A stretch of 64,000 bases of DNA, taken from Prosapia bicincta (Eukaryota; Arthropoda; Insecta; Hemiptera; Cercopidae). The stretch spans positions 3,392,001 to 3,456,000 of the forward strand of contig JBAIZL010000376.1 of the NCBI GenBank assembly GCA_036971475.1, in the 5' to 3' direction. Shown here piece after piece: positions 13,701 through 28,700 of the stretch. The number at the start of each line of letters is the position of its first letter. Position 1 is the first letter of the stretch. A model generated the notes under the pieces. It worked only from the letters and a program-made list of their open reading frames with translations, did not search any database and was not told the DNA's origin. The translations under genes and the position numbers were made by a program.

Positions 13701-16700
13701 TGTGAGAAGAGTTCCTTGGTCTCATTGAGATTAGTTTACCGGCTAGTACATACACAGTTTGTAACAAGAGAGACTTGATGTTACTTACTTTGATATAATG
13801 AGCCAAGAATATATTTGCAGGCTCCTGCTTTTTCTCGGCTATTTTGCCTAACATATAATGATGTAGCCACCTCTCATCTTGCATGTCCTGGCCATCTTCA
13901 GAATACCACAACTATAAACAGATAAAATAGGGGAAATGAATGTATACTGATGAAAAAAATTTCTTTCGAAAACAAATCTTGGGATAAATAAATTTTATGC
14001 AATAAAATAAAAAACATTTTCATTTTGAAAATGAATATCAATGAAAAGCTATAGCTTATGAGAAGAATAAGGGGAAATGCAAGATGGGACATAAAGAACT
14101 CCCCTACGAAGGAAGCTAATAAAAATGTAATGAAGAAAGATGGGAATTTTTTTTTATTAACCAAGAACACACATATTGCATTTTAAGACAATGCAATATT
14201 AAACTGTTTTAAATAATACATCACTTGAATGATGTGATATCTGAGAAGGTAAATTTCCATCTGTCAGGTGCAGTGAACAAGCAGAATTGCCGGTACTGGT
14301 CTGAAAAAATCCCACAAGAATTCTAACAACGACCACTCCAAAGCCCTATGATAACCATATCCTGTGGTGATTTTAATTCTGGTGTTATTGGTCCATATTG
14401 TTTTGAACACAACAGTGATAATGTGACTGTAAACAGTTTGGTCCTGCTCCATGACTTCTTCCAGCCAAAACTAGGCAAGCTTTTTAATGAAGTTGTTAAT
14501 TTGTAGTTCCAACAAGAGGGCGCTACAATCCACACCTCATGTCAATCACTCGCATTTGCAACGGAAATGTTTGCTGGACATGTCATCCTTTCTGTGGTGA
14601 TATTTGGTGGTCACAACATTCTCCGGACTTGGCACCCTGCGACTATTTTCTCTGGAGCTACCTCAAGTCCAAGATGTACCAACATCACCCTCAATCTTTG
14701 GAAGCCCTCAAGCAAATGATAACAAAACGAAGTTCAAGCAATCCTGCCCGTCATGGCAAGTAAAGTAATGAAAAACTTCAGAGAAGAGTCAACCAGCGTA
14801 TTATGAATGGAGGACGCCATTTGAGTGACATGTTCTTTAAAATAGTTTAATATTACATATTCTTAAATGGCATTATGTGTGGGGAGTTCTATATTCCCCA
14901 TCTTGTGCTTTAAATTCTTAATATACTCATCTTCAATTCTGTTAAGAATATTTGTATAGATTTGAGTATAATTTTCTTCCTTTCCTAACATTAAAATATT
15001 TTTCTTTTTCTGAGAATGGATTTTTATTTTTTTCAAGTTTTGAGAATAGAGTTAATTTTAAACGCATAAACAAAGAAAAATATTTTAGTGTTAGGGAAGG
15101 CAGAAAAATGTACTCAAATGTATGAAAATAGTTTATTTAATTTTATTTGATTAAATACACAATAACATTCTGGAATAAAATACTGTTATTTCTTATGACA
15201 AGCAATAATGCCAGTAAACCAGCTTTCATATTGAAGACATAATTAAAATTAGCTCATGGTTTTTTTTGAAATTCTAAAGTTTGCATCAAGTTTTCAGGAG
15301 GCTATGGAACATTCACTGTACAAACATTTCATTCAGAAAATGTTTTTTACACATTTTTTTATTCTTTGCTTTTTTGTTATTTCTTATATTTGTTATCTTT
15401 TATAGGACAGCTATTAGAAATAAATACATACTGAAACTAATAGTTTGTTGTGTAAATGATTAGAAAGAGTTTAGCACATTGTGTTTGGGTGTATCGGTGT
15501 TCTAGTGCCAGGAGTATCCACACTGGTCACGATCCATAGTGCAATGACAAACATAACCTTCAGGATGAGTTTAGCTACTAATGCTAATGGTTTGATTTTA
15601 CTGGTTTGCTGGTCAGATTTATTTGTCGTTTTACACTATCATAATTTTTGCAATTCTTTAAACCATTTTATTTTTTTTAATTATTTTACTATTGTTATTT
15701 TTTAATTTCTTTCATATTTTTCTCTTTAGTATGCAAAGGTAAAATAACACAAACCACAATCATATGTTCAGTTAGCCCAACATAAAAAACTGACTATCTG
15801 AAAAGTGTAAACTTGTAGTGACACAGACATGATATGTTTACAGAAGAGTAAATGATGGGTGAATGTAAATATTTTTGTTGTAAAACTTAAGTGTAAATAT
15901 ATAATATCTCTGATGCAACAATATTCATAGTGTAAACAAATATCTTGATGACTGTAAACATGCCTTCACAATGAATGGCGTTATGATAAATGGTACACAG
16001 GCGACCAGCACCAGTTGCCCATGGCTTAGATTCGATGAAAAATTTATAGTGTCATTTACGGCAGCCATACAGGCAGAAGCTAACTTTATTACCGTTATTT
16101 GGATTAGCATTGATAACATTAATTAAATTTATAAATATTACAATTCAGTTTGTAGAGGAAAACACATCTCATCCAAGCTGTAAACAATGTGCAAACATCT
16201 CTTCCTAAATTATGTGTTGGATTAGCTCCCACTTACGCCAAAAGATATCTATTGTATGACAATGGTTTCAGTCCTTAATTAAATATTTTGTAAATTTACC
16301 TACATTTTTTTCTATTTATAATTCATAAAAATATCACTTACATTGGTTTTTAGAGCCTGTTAATATGACAACTTACTGGAAATTGTGGTAAGGTAACCAA
16401 TAAGCAATTACAGAAAGAAATACATAACCAATTACTTTTATTTCAGAAATTGTTTTGACTGATTTAACCAAATAGATAAAAGTATAAAAACTCTTGGATC
16501 TAAATACTATTTTCATCTACAATAGTGCCAAACCGCAAATGTCTGTGGTAGGAGTGGGACATCGAAAAAAAATATCGATATTCAATATTATCAATTAAAC
16601 TACCAGTGAATATTGATATCTAGATACTGTTATGGTACACAATAATAAATTTTAAAAATTCACATTTATTATAAAGAGAAATCTAATGTAAGTAAGGAAA

Positions 16701-19700
16701 TTTAAATCAGTAACCAAATGGAAAAAATTGAGTTTTTATTTTAAACTGTGTAAAAAGTTTTTTAAAGAAATTAAAACTTACATTTACAAATATATACATT
16801 TTTTGTATTCTTTAGAAAATGAAAATTATGTTCCCCAAAATTCTTATCACAGAGCTATTGTCAGACAAATTATAAGTAACAAATAATGTTATAACTTTAA
16901 AATTATTATGTTCATCAAAATCAACACTGAATTATGATTCCCGATTTTTCACTATTGCCAATACAATCAACTACTAGTCTTAAGTGCAGTGCTGATAAGC
17001 TGTCTTCAGCCACCACTTACAAGCAAATATGCATATTTATCTACTAAAAATCCGCCATTCAGTCGCTAATGAGCAACTCTAAAGGACCTTACTCATTTTG
17101 GATATCTGAAAGTAGGAATCTGATGGCAAAGAGGTGACTCTTCAGTGGGTCGCTTCACACTGTGGAGTCTCAGGAAACAAAAGAGCGGACGAAATAGCAA
17201 AATATTCATTTTGCATGAAACCAGCAAACCTAAACAAACATTCTTTAACCCTCTGTAAAAAAATTGCAAACAAGATTTTCCAAAACATGTGGAAACAACG
17301 ATGGGAGAAAGAATCTACTGGTTGCCTCCTATATAATTTCAACTCGAGCCAGCCACGGACGACAAATTTGGTGGGCTCTCGCACCAGATAGCGTCATTCA
17401 TTGCCAGAGCAAGAACAGGTCACATAATAACAAAGAGCTACCTATTAAGGTTCAATTTGACTGAATGTCCACTCTGCGCTCTCTGCAACGAGGATGAGAA
17501 GACAGTTGAACATATCCTAATTCAACTGTACCTATCCTATTATCTCAAGAAACATCCTGAGAATTAGGTCGAAAAATTACAAGATTTTCTTCTCAAGAAA
17601 ATATATTGGCCAATAGCAGAGTCGATTTATTATGAACATTGGGCTATTGGCTACTAGAGCTGGACGCCTGTACTAAGAAGTAAGTAAGCCAATACAATCA
17701 TAAACAGCTTTGAAATATAATTTAAATTAGAGATGTATGTACTTAGCATTAAATAGAAATACAATTCTATTTTGCTATTATTAATGCATTCATGAAAGGA
17801 CATATTGTTAATACTTACATTGTTGGCCGAAGTGAAGCAACTAAGTGCTGTGGCTAGCATTCCATCTTTGTTAGTCTCCAAGATATCAAACATTTCCAGA
17901 CTAAGATTTTGTTCCTAAAACAACACAATATTGTAAGTAGTTTCCTTTCTTTAAGAACTGCAAAATGTATATGATGTCATTTCATATGTTTGTCGATATA
18001 AAATTCACTTACCTATTTCTTTTAGCTTATTTTAGCAACTGGTTATGTGGACTCTTTATAAAATAATATTTTTCCAATAAATAATAAAGTATCTATAAAA
18101 TGTTTCACGAACTATAATAATTAATTACAAATATTTAACTATATAAATTGATTCATTGGAGGATTATAAAAAGTTAAGTTTTTGTTTAAACCAAATTTCC
18201 TTGAAAAAAATGTTTTTTACACATATACACAGAAAGAACAAATCCATCAATTTCTCTATCACCTCTAAAGAGACAATCATGATGAGCTTTTATACAGTAA
18301 ACTCCCGATTATCCGTGGAATAGGGTGGCCCGGCAACGCCGGATAACGAATTCCCCGGATGATCCGCTATGAACAAAGAATACGCAAAACGATCGTGAAT
18401 CCATAAGTTACACAAATAATGACCTCGGTTAATGCAATTCACAAAAAATCTTCAGAGGACAAAATAAATACAGAAAATAATTTAAACTGTCGATGTATTT
18501 TACGGATTATGAAATGTTCATTTATATGTCTAACTATTTACCATACGTACATAAGTATATGTTAAAAGTAAGTATGTATGTACATATGTAATTTCCTTTA
18601 CACATAATACTTTCACTTTTTAACAAAAAAATCTGTCAAATTCGTCTGTTTTTTTGTGAGCATTGATTTAGCTTTAATGTGCGATCTAAGTTTCTTGAGA
18701 ACATTTTGTCGCACAGTGTCTACTTGTGTCACGTGTGTCACAAAGCTATAAAGATCGATAATGTATATGACAGACATGGATTATGCATGTCACGTCCTAG
18801 ACTATTTATAGGTGAGATTAGCTAACATTTGTTAACAATCTTCTGATACACATTAGGTTTTCGGGCGTCCAAGCATTTTGTCATTGTCTCTTATATACAG
18901 TAGTCAGCTCGCCCCTTTTATTTCGCTGGCCCGCGTCGGGATGCTTCCCTTTCAATGTAAAAATTAGTACGTACATATTTACATATCTATTCCCTTCATC
19001 TTAACTTCTATTAAGCCTTATATGTATTTACGTCGTAATTCACCGTTTGGAAATTTAAACACATGAATCTGAGTGGAATAAAAATTGGATATTTGTAAAA
19101 CAATGCCAGACCCCGGATAATCTGCAAACCGGTTAATCCGCCCACGGATAATGGTGAGTTTAGTGTATATATATTGTAACATTTTGAAAATAGCAAGTAA
19201 GAAAGGCACTATATATAATATAATATAAATATGTAAGTAAATTCAAACCATAAAATAACCAATTATGAAAAAAAAGAGAAAAATGTAAACATAACCTAAA
19301 TTGGCAAAATCGTAATATTGAGAATAATGAATAAAGATAAATATGAATCTATGATAATAAATATTGAAGCATCGTTGTAATAAATAAAATATGGTAATTG
19401 TGTATTTAAACTTCGTCGTATTGTAAGGGAGAATCTGTGTTGATAAATAATGGAACTTGAATAATTGAAAGCATATTTGAGATATCTTGATTGTTGGAAA
19501 ACAAGATTCCCAAAAACATAGGGAATTATAAATATGACAGGTATTTCATTATTTTAATTCCAATGATAATGTCACTTATTGATTCTAATTAACTATATTC
19601 AATATAATTATTTTTTGTTGAAATAAATAAGGTTGATTTGCGAGTCAGATGTAAATATTTATTCAATCAGGCAATGTTTCAATAACAGCTATGTGATCGT

Positions 19701-22700
19701 CATCAGGCCTATAACACATAAGTATACCATTAATAAATTATTACACACAGATTTTCAATAATTGAATTTTATTATTTGAATTTTATTATGAAAACAAAAT
19801 ATGGGCAAGGAAATTTATTAGATCTCTTTCAACTTAGATTGGTGATCCAAATCACTAATAAGTTTTTAGAGACAGAAGCTAGAAAGGTATTCATGGATGC
19901 CCAGAGAGAGTTTAAAGGTAGTACCACTTAACCAATGAAGGACTTGCAGTTAGTTAAATTCTTGTGTCCAATTTATGTTAGATTCAACCAGCTTTCAACA
20001 AATTCAAGAACGTGTATGTTCTTGTGGTTGTTCATGGTAAAATAAAGGTCTATGTCGAGTTTATTAATGTTACCTCACATTACTAAATCCCTTAAGAAAA
20101 TGTGAAACCATTTATAAGATAAACTTTTCAAAAGTGGAAACAAACTCAAAATCATATTGACAAAAGTTAATCATAAACAAAGTTATTCAATAAGTTCTAG
20201 TGTAAAAATAAATTAATTGATTTTTTTTTAAATACAGTGTGAAACATAGAAGAGGTTAATTAATACCAAAAAACCAAAATTAATATCGCAAAAACTTACA
20301 GTACACATCAAAATTGAAATTAATTGAGAACAATAATATCCAAAGTAAACATTAATAAGAAACAATTGTGAAAACCTTACAAGAAAATCTTACAACAAGA
20401 AAGAAAAATGGAAACAGTCAAAAGAATATTTTTAATGTAGAGAGATGTTTGATTTCTATTTTGCATTCTGAAGTTTGTACCAAAATTACATTTTTCTAAC
20501 CATTTGTATCACCTATGACAACATAACCAACTTACATTTTATTGACTACTGCTCCCATTAAAGATTTGAATTTCTTGCAAAATCCTTAATAAGAAGACAG
20601 TACTATAAGCCAAATAAGAAATAGCTTTAATACAGTTACGTATGATCTTGTAAAGTAACATGTAACAAATGAACACTCTAAATGACAAATTATACAATTA
20701 TATACATTATTAGAGCAAAATTATTTTACCTGTTTAAGAAGTCGAGAACAAAATGAATGAACCATGTATGTGAAAGAACCATATTCAATCCACAATGTAG
20801 CTAAACCTGGATCCATGTCCAATGATGTTTTGTAACAACGACAAGACATTACTGCTCTTTTGATAAATTCTGATTCACTTTTTAATGGATCACACTGAAA
20901 TAATTATAATTCATATCTAAGATTTTGAAAATTATTTTTTAAAATATTTTATGAGAGTATTGAGATATAAGGTGCATAAATACTTAGTGTTATGATTAGT
21001 AAATTTTTTCAAATTTTTGTAAAAGTTTTTACAATAAATATCAATTTTATTAAAAATTCAATCTATCTAATTTTCATGATTCACTCATATTATTTCATGA
21101 AAATTAAATTAAATTACATCATACAAAATTTGTGTTCTGAAATATTTAGGTTTTTAACTGTATATTACTGTCTTCATTCGTTTCCAATTATTACGTTCTT
21201 AGATTGTTAATTAGGAAAAAACCTATTCCGGTCTACTTAATTTTTATCAATTACTAAAGAATGGATTTTTTGATTTATGAGAACATAGTTTAAATAATAA
21301 ATTGAGAACATAGCACAGTAGAGTCTCGGTAATTTGATGTAGATGAGACAAAAACCACCTCAGATTACTGAAAACTCGGATTACACGGAAATACGTTCCT
21401 GTGGATTAGAAAAAATAGGAGTTTTAATGAACTCTAATAGAGTACTATAATTAAGAATACGCAAAATAAGTTTATAGACCTTTATATGAACATTTCTTGG
21501 AAGCCTGACTTATTTTATTTGCATACCGTATTCACATAAACATTTCTTGGAAGCCTGACTCATTTTCTTTGCATTCCATATTGCTATGAACATTTCTTTG
21601 ACACCCGGCACATTTCCTTTGCATACTGTATTCATATGAACATTTCTTGGAAACCCGACTCATTTCCTTTGCATGCCGTAATGATATAAACTTATCTTGG
21701 AAGCTCAACTCATTTCCTCTGCATACCATATTGAAATGAACATTTCTTGGACCCCCGAATCATAATTTTCTTTGAAATAGATAAAATAGGCTCAAATAGA
21801 AATAGACTTGGATTTAACAGAAGCTTGAAGAATCTGAACTCAGAATTTCGAGACTCTACTGTACTTTCATTAAATATTAGGTGGGTTCCTACAAAACATT
21901 TTTGCCATAGCATACCAGAATGTTAGTAGTCAGATTCCAGTCCCAAGGACAAAGTGTAAACAAATTTATAATATAATGCAACTATAGCTGACAACATTCA
22001 TATCTATCACAATTGACTTAAAAAATAATTTCTGGGTGACAGTAACTAAACCTGTATACATATTGTTAATGATAGTGTTAATAATTTTCTTAACCAGTTA
22101 CAAAAGATTCTGAAAGTATGTTTATGTTAGGCTTAGCAAAAATTTGATGAAAATAAAATTGCTTATAGTTTTAAATCTAACATTATGTGTGAAAAGACTA
22201 TTTAAAAGTAATCAAATTTCTCCTGAACGAATCATTGTACAGAAAACTGTTAATAATTGCCACAATTTAACCAACTGGGTGAAACTGATACATCATTAAG
22301 ATTAATATAAAAAAAGCAAATTTTAAAAACGTGAAAATCAACCCTTCTTAAGCTGGCTGGCTCAAGCGAATAGACACTCATAATGCTTGGTAGGAGAAAT
22401 TATTTACTCGAGCTCTGTATTTTTGGTATCGGAAAACAGTAATCAATACATTTAATATTTTCCTGTAGTTGTTTTTATTTTTTAGTTTTTATTTTTCCTA
22501 ATCATCTTTTTCATAATATTAAAGCTGAAGCAGTTATCATTGTTGAAGATCTTCAAGCAGCTGTAAAGTTTTGACAATAAAAAGTTGTGTTTGATAGGAA
22601 TTGTGTTTATGTATTGATAACAGAAGATTAATCTTAATACAAACTTTAAACAGAACAATAAGTTTGCTGTCTTTTCTGCTTCAAAGCAGAAATTCAAAAT

Positions 22701-25700
22701 GCTGATATTATTTTTTAAAAAGTTGAGCTGATACATTGATACATTTTTGCTACTGGATCAATTTAAATTAAAAATAACAAATTTTAAATACTATCTATCT
22801 AGAAAATATATTTTTATGTTTATAAACTAAACAACAATACTACTGGATTCTGTTTATTGTGAGAGTGCAGGAAATTCAATAAAACAGTTATAACTTGAAT
22901 CTGTTTAAGAAACTAATTTTCAGAAACGCTAAATTTGATGTAAAATAAAGCAGTCATATCCCCTATTACCTGATGTTAAATAACAATTCAATATTAGTGT
23001 TAAATCCAAGAAAATTTAAAAATTTGGTTGACTTATGAACTGGTTACACTATTATTACTCACAGAGTTGAGTTTAGTTTCTAACTGACTGCCACGAGCAA
23101 GGGCGAGACATGCCCAAGAATCCACTCGCTCTGAATTGTTGCATACATCTAACAAGTAGTATCGCAATGCTTTGCTCTATAAACAAACATAACACAACAT
23201 AAAAAACTAAATATTTCTTAAACTTTAGATAAAGTAATAAAAAAATTATAGTCTGAAAATCATGATCAATTTTTTTTTAATTAGCAGAAGACAAATCAAC
23301 TTTTATATGCAATTATTATTATTGTTCAACTGGTTTAAAATGAGATCAAACTGTGTATTTTTTCTGTTATTAGTCCCTATAAATTTTAAAAAATGGGAAA
23401 ATTTTGTCCTTACATTTTTATTTGAAAAACCTCAATTGGAAGGAAAACATTGTTCATATAATATACAACTATATGTTTATGTATATGTTACAAAAATACT
23501 TATGTTATACTTATACATTCATTTTTATAAGTTATATATGATGTATGTTTTAGTATATAGTATATATGTATGTGCATATATAGTATATATATGTTTCATA
23601 CGTGTCAAAAATATCTATCTTCAACTTCAACGCACATTTTATTTGCCCATTTAACTGAAAAAATGGTTAGATTTTATAAGGTTTTATTGTAAAATTTTAA
23701 TAGATTCATGTAAAGAAATCAGATAATATTAGAGAGTACAGCAGATCCCCTCTTGTATGCTTTAGGCAGGTACATCTCTATGGATAATCCTAGCACACTC
23801 TTGTCACACTAAAGGAGTCACTCTCAGACATGCTGGCAGTAATTTTGACAATAAAGCCACTAGAAAGTTTCGACTAACTCTCTCATTTTGTACCCCCCCC
23901 CTCACTCAAAATATAAAATAAGCAACTACCCATAGGCAGGTCAAGTGTCTTGTCACATGTCACAGGAGTTATATTTATTGTTATCACTTGTTTGTTCTAG
24001 TGACCCATCATTTTTAATGTAAACATCTAAAACACTTAGTTTTTGAACAGTGATTTTATGTTTATTATAGTATATTAAATACATGTTTTGTGTATTTGTT
24101 TTACTAGGTGTGTACAGTTGTGTTTCTTCAACAATTCAGGAGTTAAATTTAAACACGTTAATTGATTGTTGGAAAACGTGTCGTGGTGTCTGGTTTCATC
24201 CAATTTCTAGTTAAAAGCTATTTACCGATGCTGAAGCTGCTAAGGAATTTTCTGTTAAGTTTAAAGAAATTATAAATAATATTCGAGCTGGCTTGTGAGT
24301 GAAAGTTATAATTAAAAAATAAAAATATGGTACAACTCACAAATATAAAAATTTTTATTTCATACGCGTTTCAACGACTTAATTGGTCGTCATCCTCAGT
24401 GAAGATACACAAATCAAATTAACTAAAAAAATATTAAACATAATCTACAAAGTTTTAACAAAAGTAAAAACAAATTAGTTGTTGAAACGCGTATGAAATA
24501 AAAATTTTTATATTTGTGAATTGTACCATATTTTTATTCTTTAATTTAAAGAAATTGTTGAAGAAAATTAACTGTTACAAAGCTAACATAGACAAGACAA
24601 ACTCAAACTCATTCAAAACAGTTACAGACTGGGTTTTAGTTTAAACTCCAATCAAAACACTTTATGTATTAAATTAAATTGTAGCAGAAATGAAACTTTA
24701 AAAATGAATCTAAAAAGATGGGCTAGCCATTGCTCTTTGCAGCAATTCTGTTGGTACATACAAGCCTCCCCTGTTCGTTATTCGTAAATTCATCAAAACA
24801 ATTTTTTTAAAGTTTGTTCCATATGTTCCAAAAAAATTTAAATAAAAAAAAACTGCCTATTCGTAATCTACTGCTGTTGGATAATGGACAATCTATTCCA
24901 TCTGAGGAGAATTTAATGTAAGAGGACATAAAAGAAATATTCCTTCCCCTAAATGTAACATCTCTTATTCAACCAGGGAGTAATAGAATGGTTAAAGAGG
25001 CGGTAGAAAGATGGTCGCAGAAACACCATCGGCCTAGTTTTGGAAAAGTTCAAAGAAGTTTGTAGCATATTTAAATACTGTAAGTATTTCAACAACAAAG
25101 ATGCTATCTATTGCTGAGTTGTTGGAGATACTGAAACATGCATACTGCAAAAATCACGGCATAAGCTTTAGTCAGAAGTTATGACCGAAAGTGAGCAGAT
25201 TAAAGCAAAACAAAATGACACTTGTATATACAGGAAATTGTTAAAGATCTACAAATTATATACAACCAAATCTTTCAACCAAGGGAGTCAAGAAATTGAT
25301 TGCCAAATGTGACGAAGACTATGAAACCAATGAAGAGCTCAATAACAACTAAATTATTATTGCACCAGTTGTAGAAAATAATGGTGAAGAAACTGATGAA
25401 TCGAACTGTAATGATGATGAACCTACTACCCATATTTCACACATGGATGGCAAGAATACTTTTGATATAATCTTAAGGTACATCTTGCAGAACTCACCTA
25501 AGGACATTTTATAGATCTAGAAATGGAGGGAGATTGCAACCACATCTAGTACTGCATCTGCTATACAAAAAAATATAACTGATTTTTTTCCAAGTTTTTT
25601 ACAGTACTGTATGAATGTATAGTAAATAATACAGTATTTCTTGCTACACGATTTATATGGATTATTGTAATATTTTTTACTAAAAAGAATAAAATATTTG

Positions 25701-28700
25701 TTTTTAAGTTCAAGATCGTTCATTTTACTATTTTTCTGTATTTTCTGATAATTCGGCCTTCTTGTGTTTCGAACATTTCCCCAATGTCAAAGGTGCCAGA
25801 TTAAAATGGTTTTACTGTATATTAAAAAATGTTATGATTGTATCAAAATCTGAATATAGCATGTGAGTAAAGAATAAAGAACACCCATTCACAATCAGTA
25901 ACTTATTTTTTCTTACATGAGTAAAGGGTTATAGTTTAGAATTTTTGTAGCTATACTCATTAACTCTGTTACTGAATTCATAAGAAAAAATTGTCATTGA
26001 TTGTGTTGGTGTTCATTGTTTTTTTAATTATCTGATGTTAAACAAAAATATTACAAGTCGCGCAAGTGATAAAAAACCAAATTTAGTTAATTTTTTAATA
26101 AACTCTTTGCAGACGTTAATACGAGTTTTTAGCCTAATTATGAATTAGCAAGTTACTTTCTTAAAAAAATAAAGAAAACAGCTGCTGTGAGTAAATAATC
26201 TGAAATCAAATAGAAATTCTCCAGTGTTCAAGAAATACTCGTTATTAACCATATAACCATTTCACTAATAAGTAATAGCAAATGTCTAATCATATCAAGG
26301 ATATACAGAAAGTAAGTTATTTTGGAATAAAAAATTACTAAAGTGAGGGAATAAACTTTTAGTATACATTTTTAAGCTACACTTTAGGCTATTTTTCAAC
26401 ATAATACCCATTCAAATTCAGGTACTTATCATAGTGTAACACTAGTTTTACAATTCCAACTTAAAAGAGATCCACTGTCTGAGATCTTAAACACGGGTTA
26501 CTGCCGGCATGAAGTTCGGTGTAACTATCAAAGTGCTGTGTTGTGAGCTAAGTCTTCATCTCTGCAAAGAGCTGGTAATTGTTTGGTGCTAAATCTGGGC
26601 TGTATAGAGGACAATCAAAAACATGTTTTATTTAAAATCATCCAAGAGCTGTCAGGTATGATTGTGGATGTGTATTGTTGTGAGAAAACAAAACATGTTT
26701 GAAAGTTTTCCCCTATATTTTTTTGTATTACCAACCATAGTTACTACAGAGTTTTACAATACCTCTCTGAATTAATTGTTGAGTCTCATTCATGGAATCA
26801 CCCAGATTCACACCTTCACTGTCCCAGAAACAGTTGACATGATCATTCTTGCTGAAAGAGTTTGGAGACATTTTATTGGTTTTTATAGTCTTACGTGTAG
26901 CCTATTTTAGGAACCCACCTTCAAAAATTTGTAGATTCAAGAACCCAAGCATCTCCACATGAATTTATGAACTAAACTTAGTGAAACTTGAGGAAAATAT
27001 GTTTTGATAGTTCAGTAATTGTAAAACAACAATTTTTACAAAATTGATTCTCAATAACAGGTCTTGAGTAACCATGGTAGGTCAACTACTGCAGTTCTCA
27101 TCGTTAATATTGATGAGGCCATTTTTAAAAACAATACACCCTTGAATCTTTCACCTCTCACTCATTATTCTATTTTGATAAACCAGGTCGGTGGTGGATT
27201 TTAATTGGCTTGTAATTTTTTTTCCTACAAAAACCTAATCACTGAACGTACTTACCCAGAGACAGGATTTTCAATTGCAGTGCACATATCAACTACTCAC
27301 AGTGAAAATGGTAGGAGAGATACGGTCCTACCTTTGTCACATCTCAATGTCGACACTCATACTGAGTGTAGAGATCTTTTTACACCAAGATGGCAGCTCT
27401 AGCTCCGCCCACTGCGGCAATAGTACCAATAGTATACCGAGTCTGTTACTTTTTCTATAGCCCTTATATATTACAAATATACTAAAGTTTTGATGTTATA
27501 AAAGGAAACACTAGAAGTTTTCAAATAGTGTTATTTTTACTAACATACCCAGGTTTTATTTTTGAAGTAATGGTCAGCAATCAAATAGTAAATGTCAGAC
27601 ATCTCCACAGGCAAAGGGCAATCATTCTGAGGTATGACATCTGTTACAGACTCAATATATTGAGTCATTGCATCTGTCAGACGTGCTGCAACAAATATTA
27701 TAATTACAATTATACAATTTAGTTGATAAATGTTGAATTACTTAGTTTTTATACATCAGTTTTATACATTTTATTCATTCTAACTCAGACTATCCAAATA
27801 GATTTCAGATTTTCATTAAAAAAATTAAGATAGAAACGTACTACGATTTCCAAAATAATGTGCACAGCACAAACATTATTTGGATGTTGAGTCAATGTCT
27901 CAATGCAGTTCTGTATACAGTAGTTGACTGTAGTTTGTCGCCTGTCGCCAGGTCACCGACCCGGCCCAACTGTCACCTATCACTATTCATTTTCATTAAT
28001 CAGTATGCCTTTGATTTCATTGGTCCATTGATGTGTTTGTGCGTGTGTTTCGTTGTTCCCCATACCTTCTAAAAGAAAACGAGTTTTCTTATCCTTAGTG
28101 GATAAACTAATTATAGACCAATCTGATAAAGGAGTTAGAAGTAAACAGTTGGCTGAAATGTATGGTGTTGGACAATCAATGATTTCAAACATAAAAAGGT
28201 CAAACCTACACTATTAAACTTTGTGCCTGTGTTTGAAAATAAAAGAAAAATTCACCAAAGTGTCAAAAGTGTTCTTGTGTCTGTGCATAAAACTTCTCAA
28301 GAGAATAACTGAATGCTACAAAAAAACAATGGATTAGAAGATGCCATTTTTAAGTGGTTTTTGTAACAACATTCTACAGGAAACCCAATTTCAGATCTGA
28401 TCCTTTATGAAAAAGCTCAGAAGCTTATAAAAAAAATATAAAACTGTAGTTTTTTCTCTAAACCCTTGTAAATATTTACAAACTTGCCTATAGTAGCACT
28501 TACTTATATTTGTTGAGGGCAACCGTTTTGGGAGATGTGTCCCATTGTCAACTCAGACCATAATGACTATAGGCAAGTTTGTAAATATTTACAAGTATTT
28601 AGTGAAAACTAGTAGCTCATGTGAAGATGGAATCAACAAATATACAGTTTTTTCTCCCATTTGCAACATAAATACAGTAATATTTTTTCAACCTTTTCAT

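Larger units (their letters stand above)
23737..25819 (+). mobile_element. pogo/Tigger-type transposon, degraded, with PLE insertion
   Basis: Flanked by TA; left end cagcagatcccctcttgta at 23739, right end reading inward from 25817 cagtaaaaccattttaatct. Transposase debris on the plus strand: FTDAEAAKEFSVKFKEI near 24220-24270, then LLLLDNGQSIPSEENL near 24865-24915 and PLNVTSLIQPGSNRMVKEAV near 24940-25000, the D-x-A-P-x-H and TSLIQPMDQG blocks of Tigger/jerky DDE domains in altered form (DNAPSH reads DNGQSI). Numerous stops. The frame is interrupted at 24272 by a Penelope-like foldback with a target duplication. Confidence 0.75.

Noticed and set aside
15925..16119. 64-residue minus-strand frame with membrane-like segment
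   Set aside because: No splice-site or homology support; composition is as expected for AT-rich intron.
21532..21729. Apparent repetitive protein (KKCSYEYSMQRK-like repeats); likewise 56009-56334
   Set aside because: Generated by a 50-bp DNA minisatellite whose period is not a multiple of 3, so the protein repeat is a frame artefact.
22350..22420. tRNA-like segment
   Set aside because: An A-box-like stretch only; no B box and no cloverleaf pairing visible.
28050..28210. KRKR...SKQLAEMYGVGQSMISNIKR considered as a host CENP-B-like gene
   Set aside because: Short, followed by stops, lies within TA-flanked ends, and matches the N-terminal HTH of Tigger/pogo transposases.
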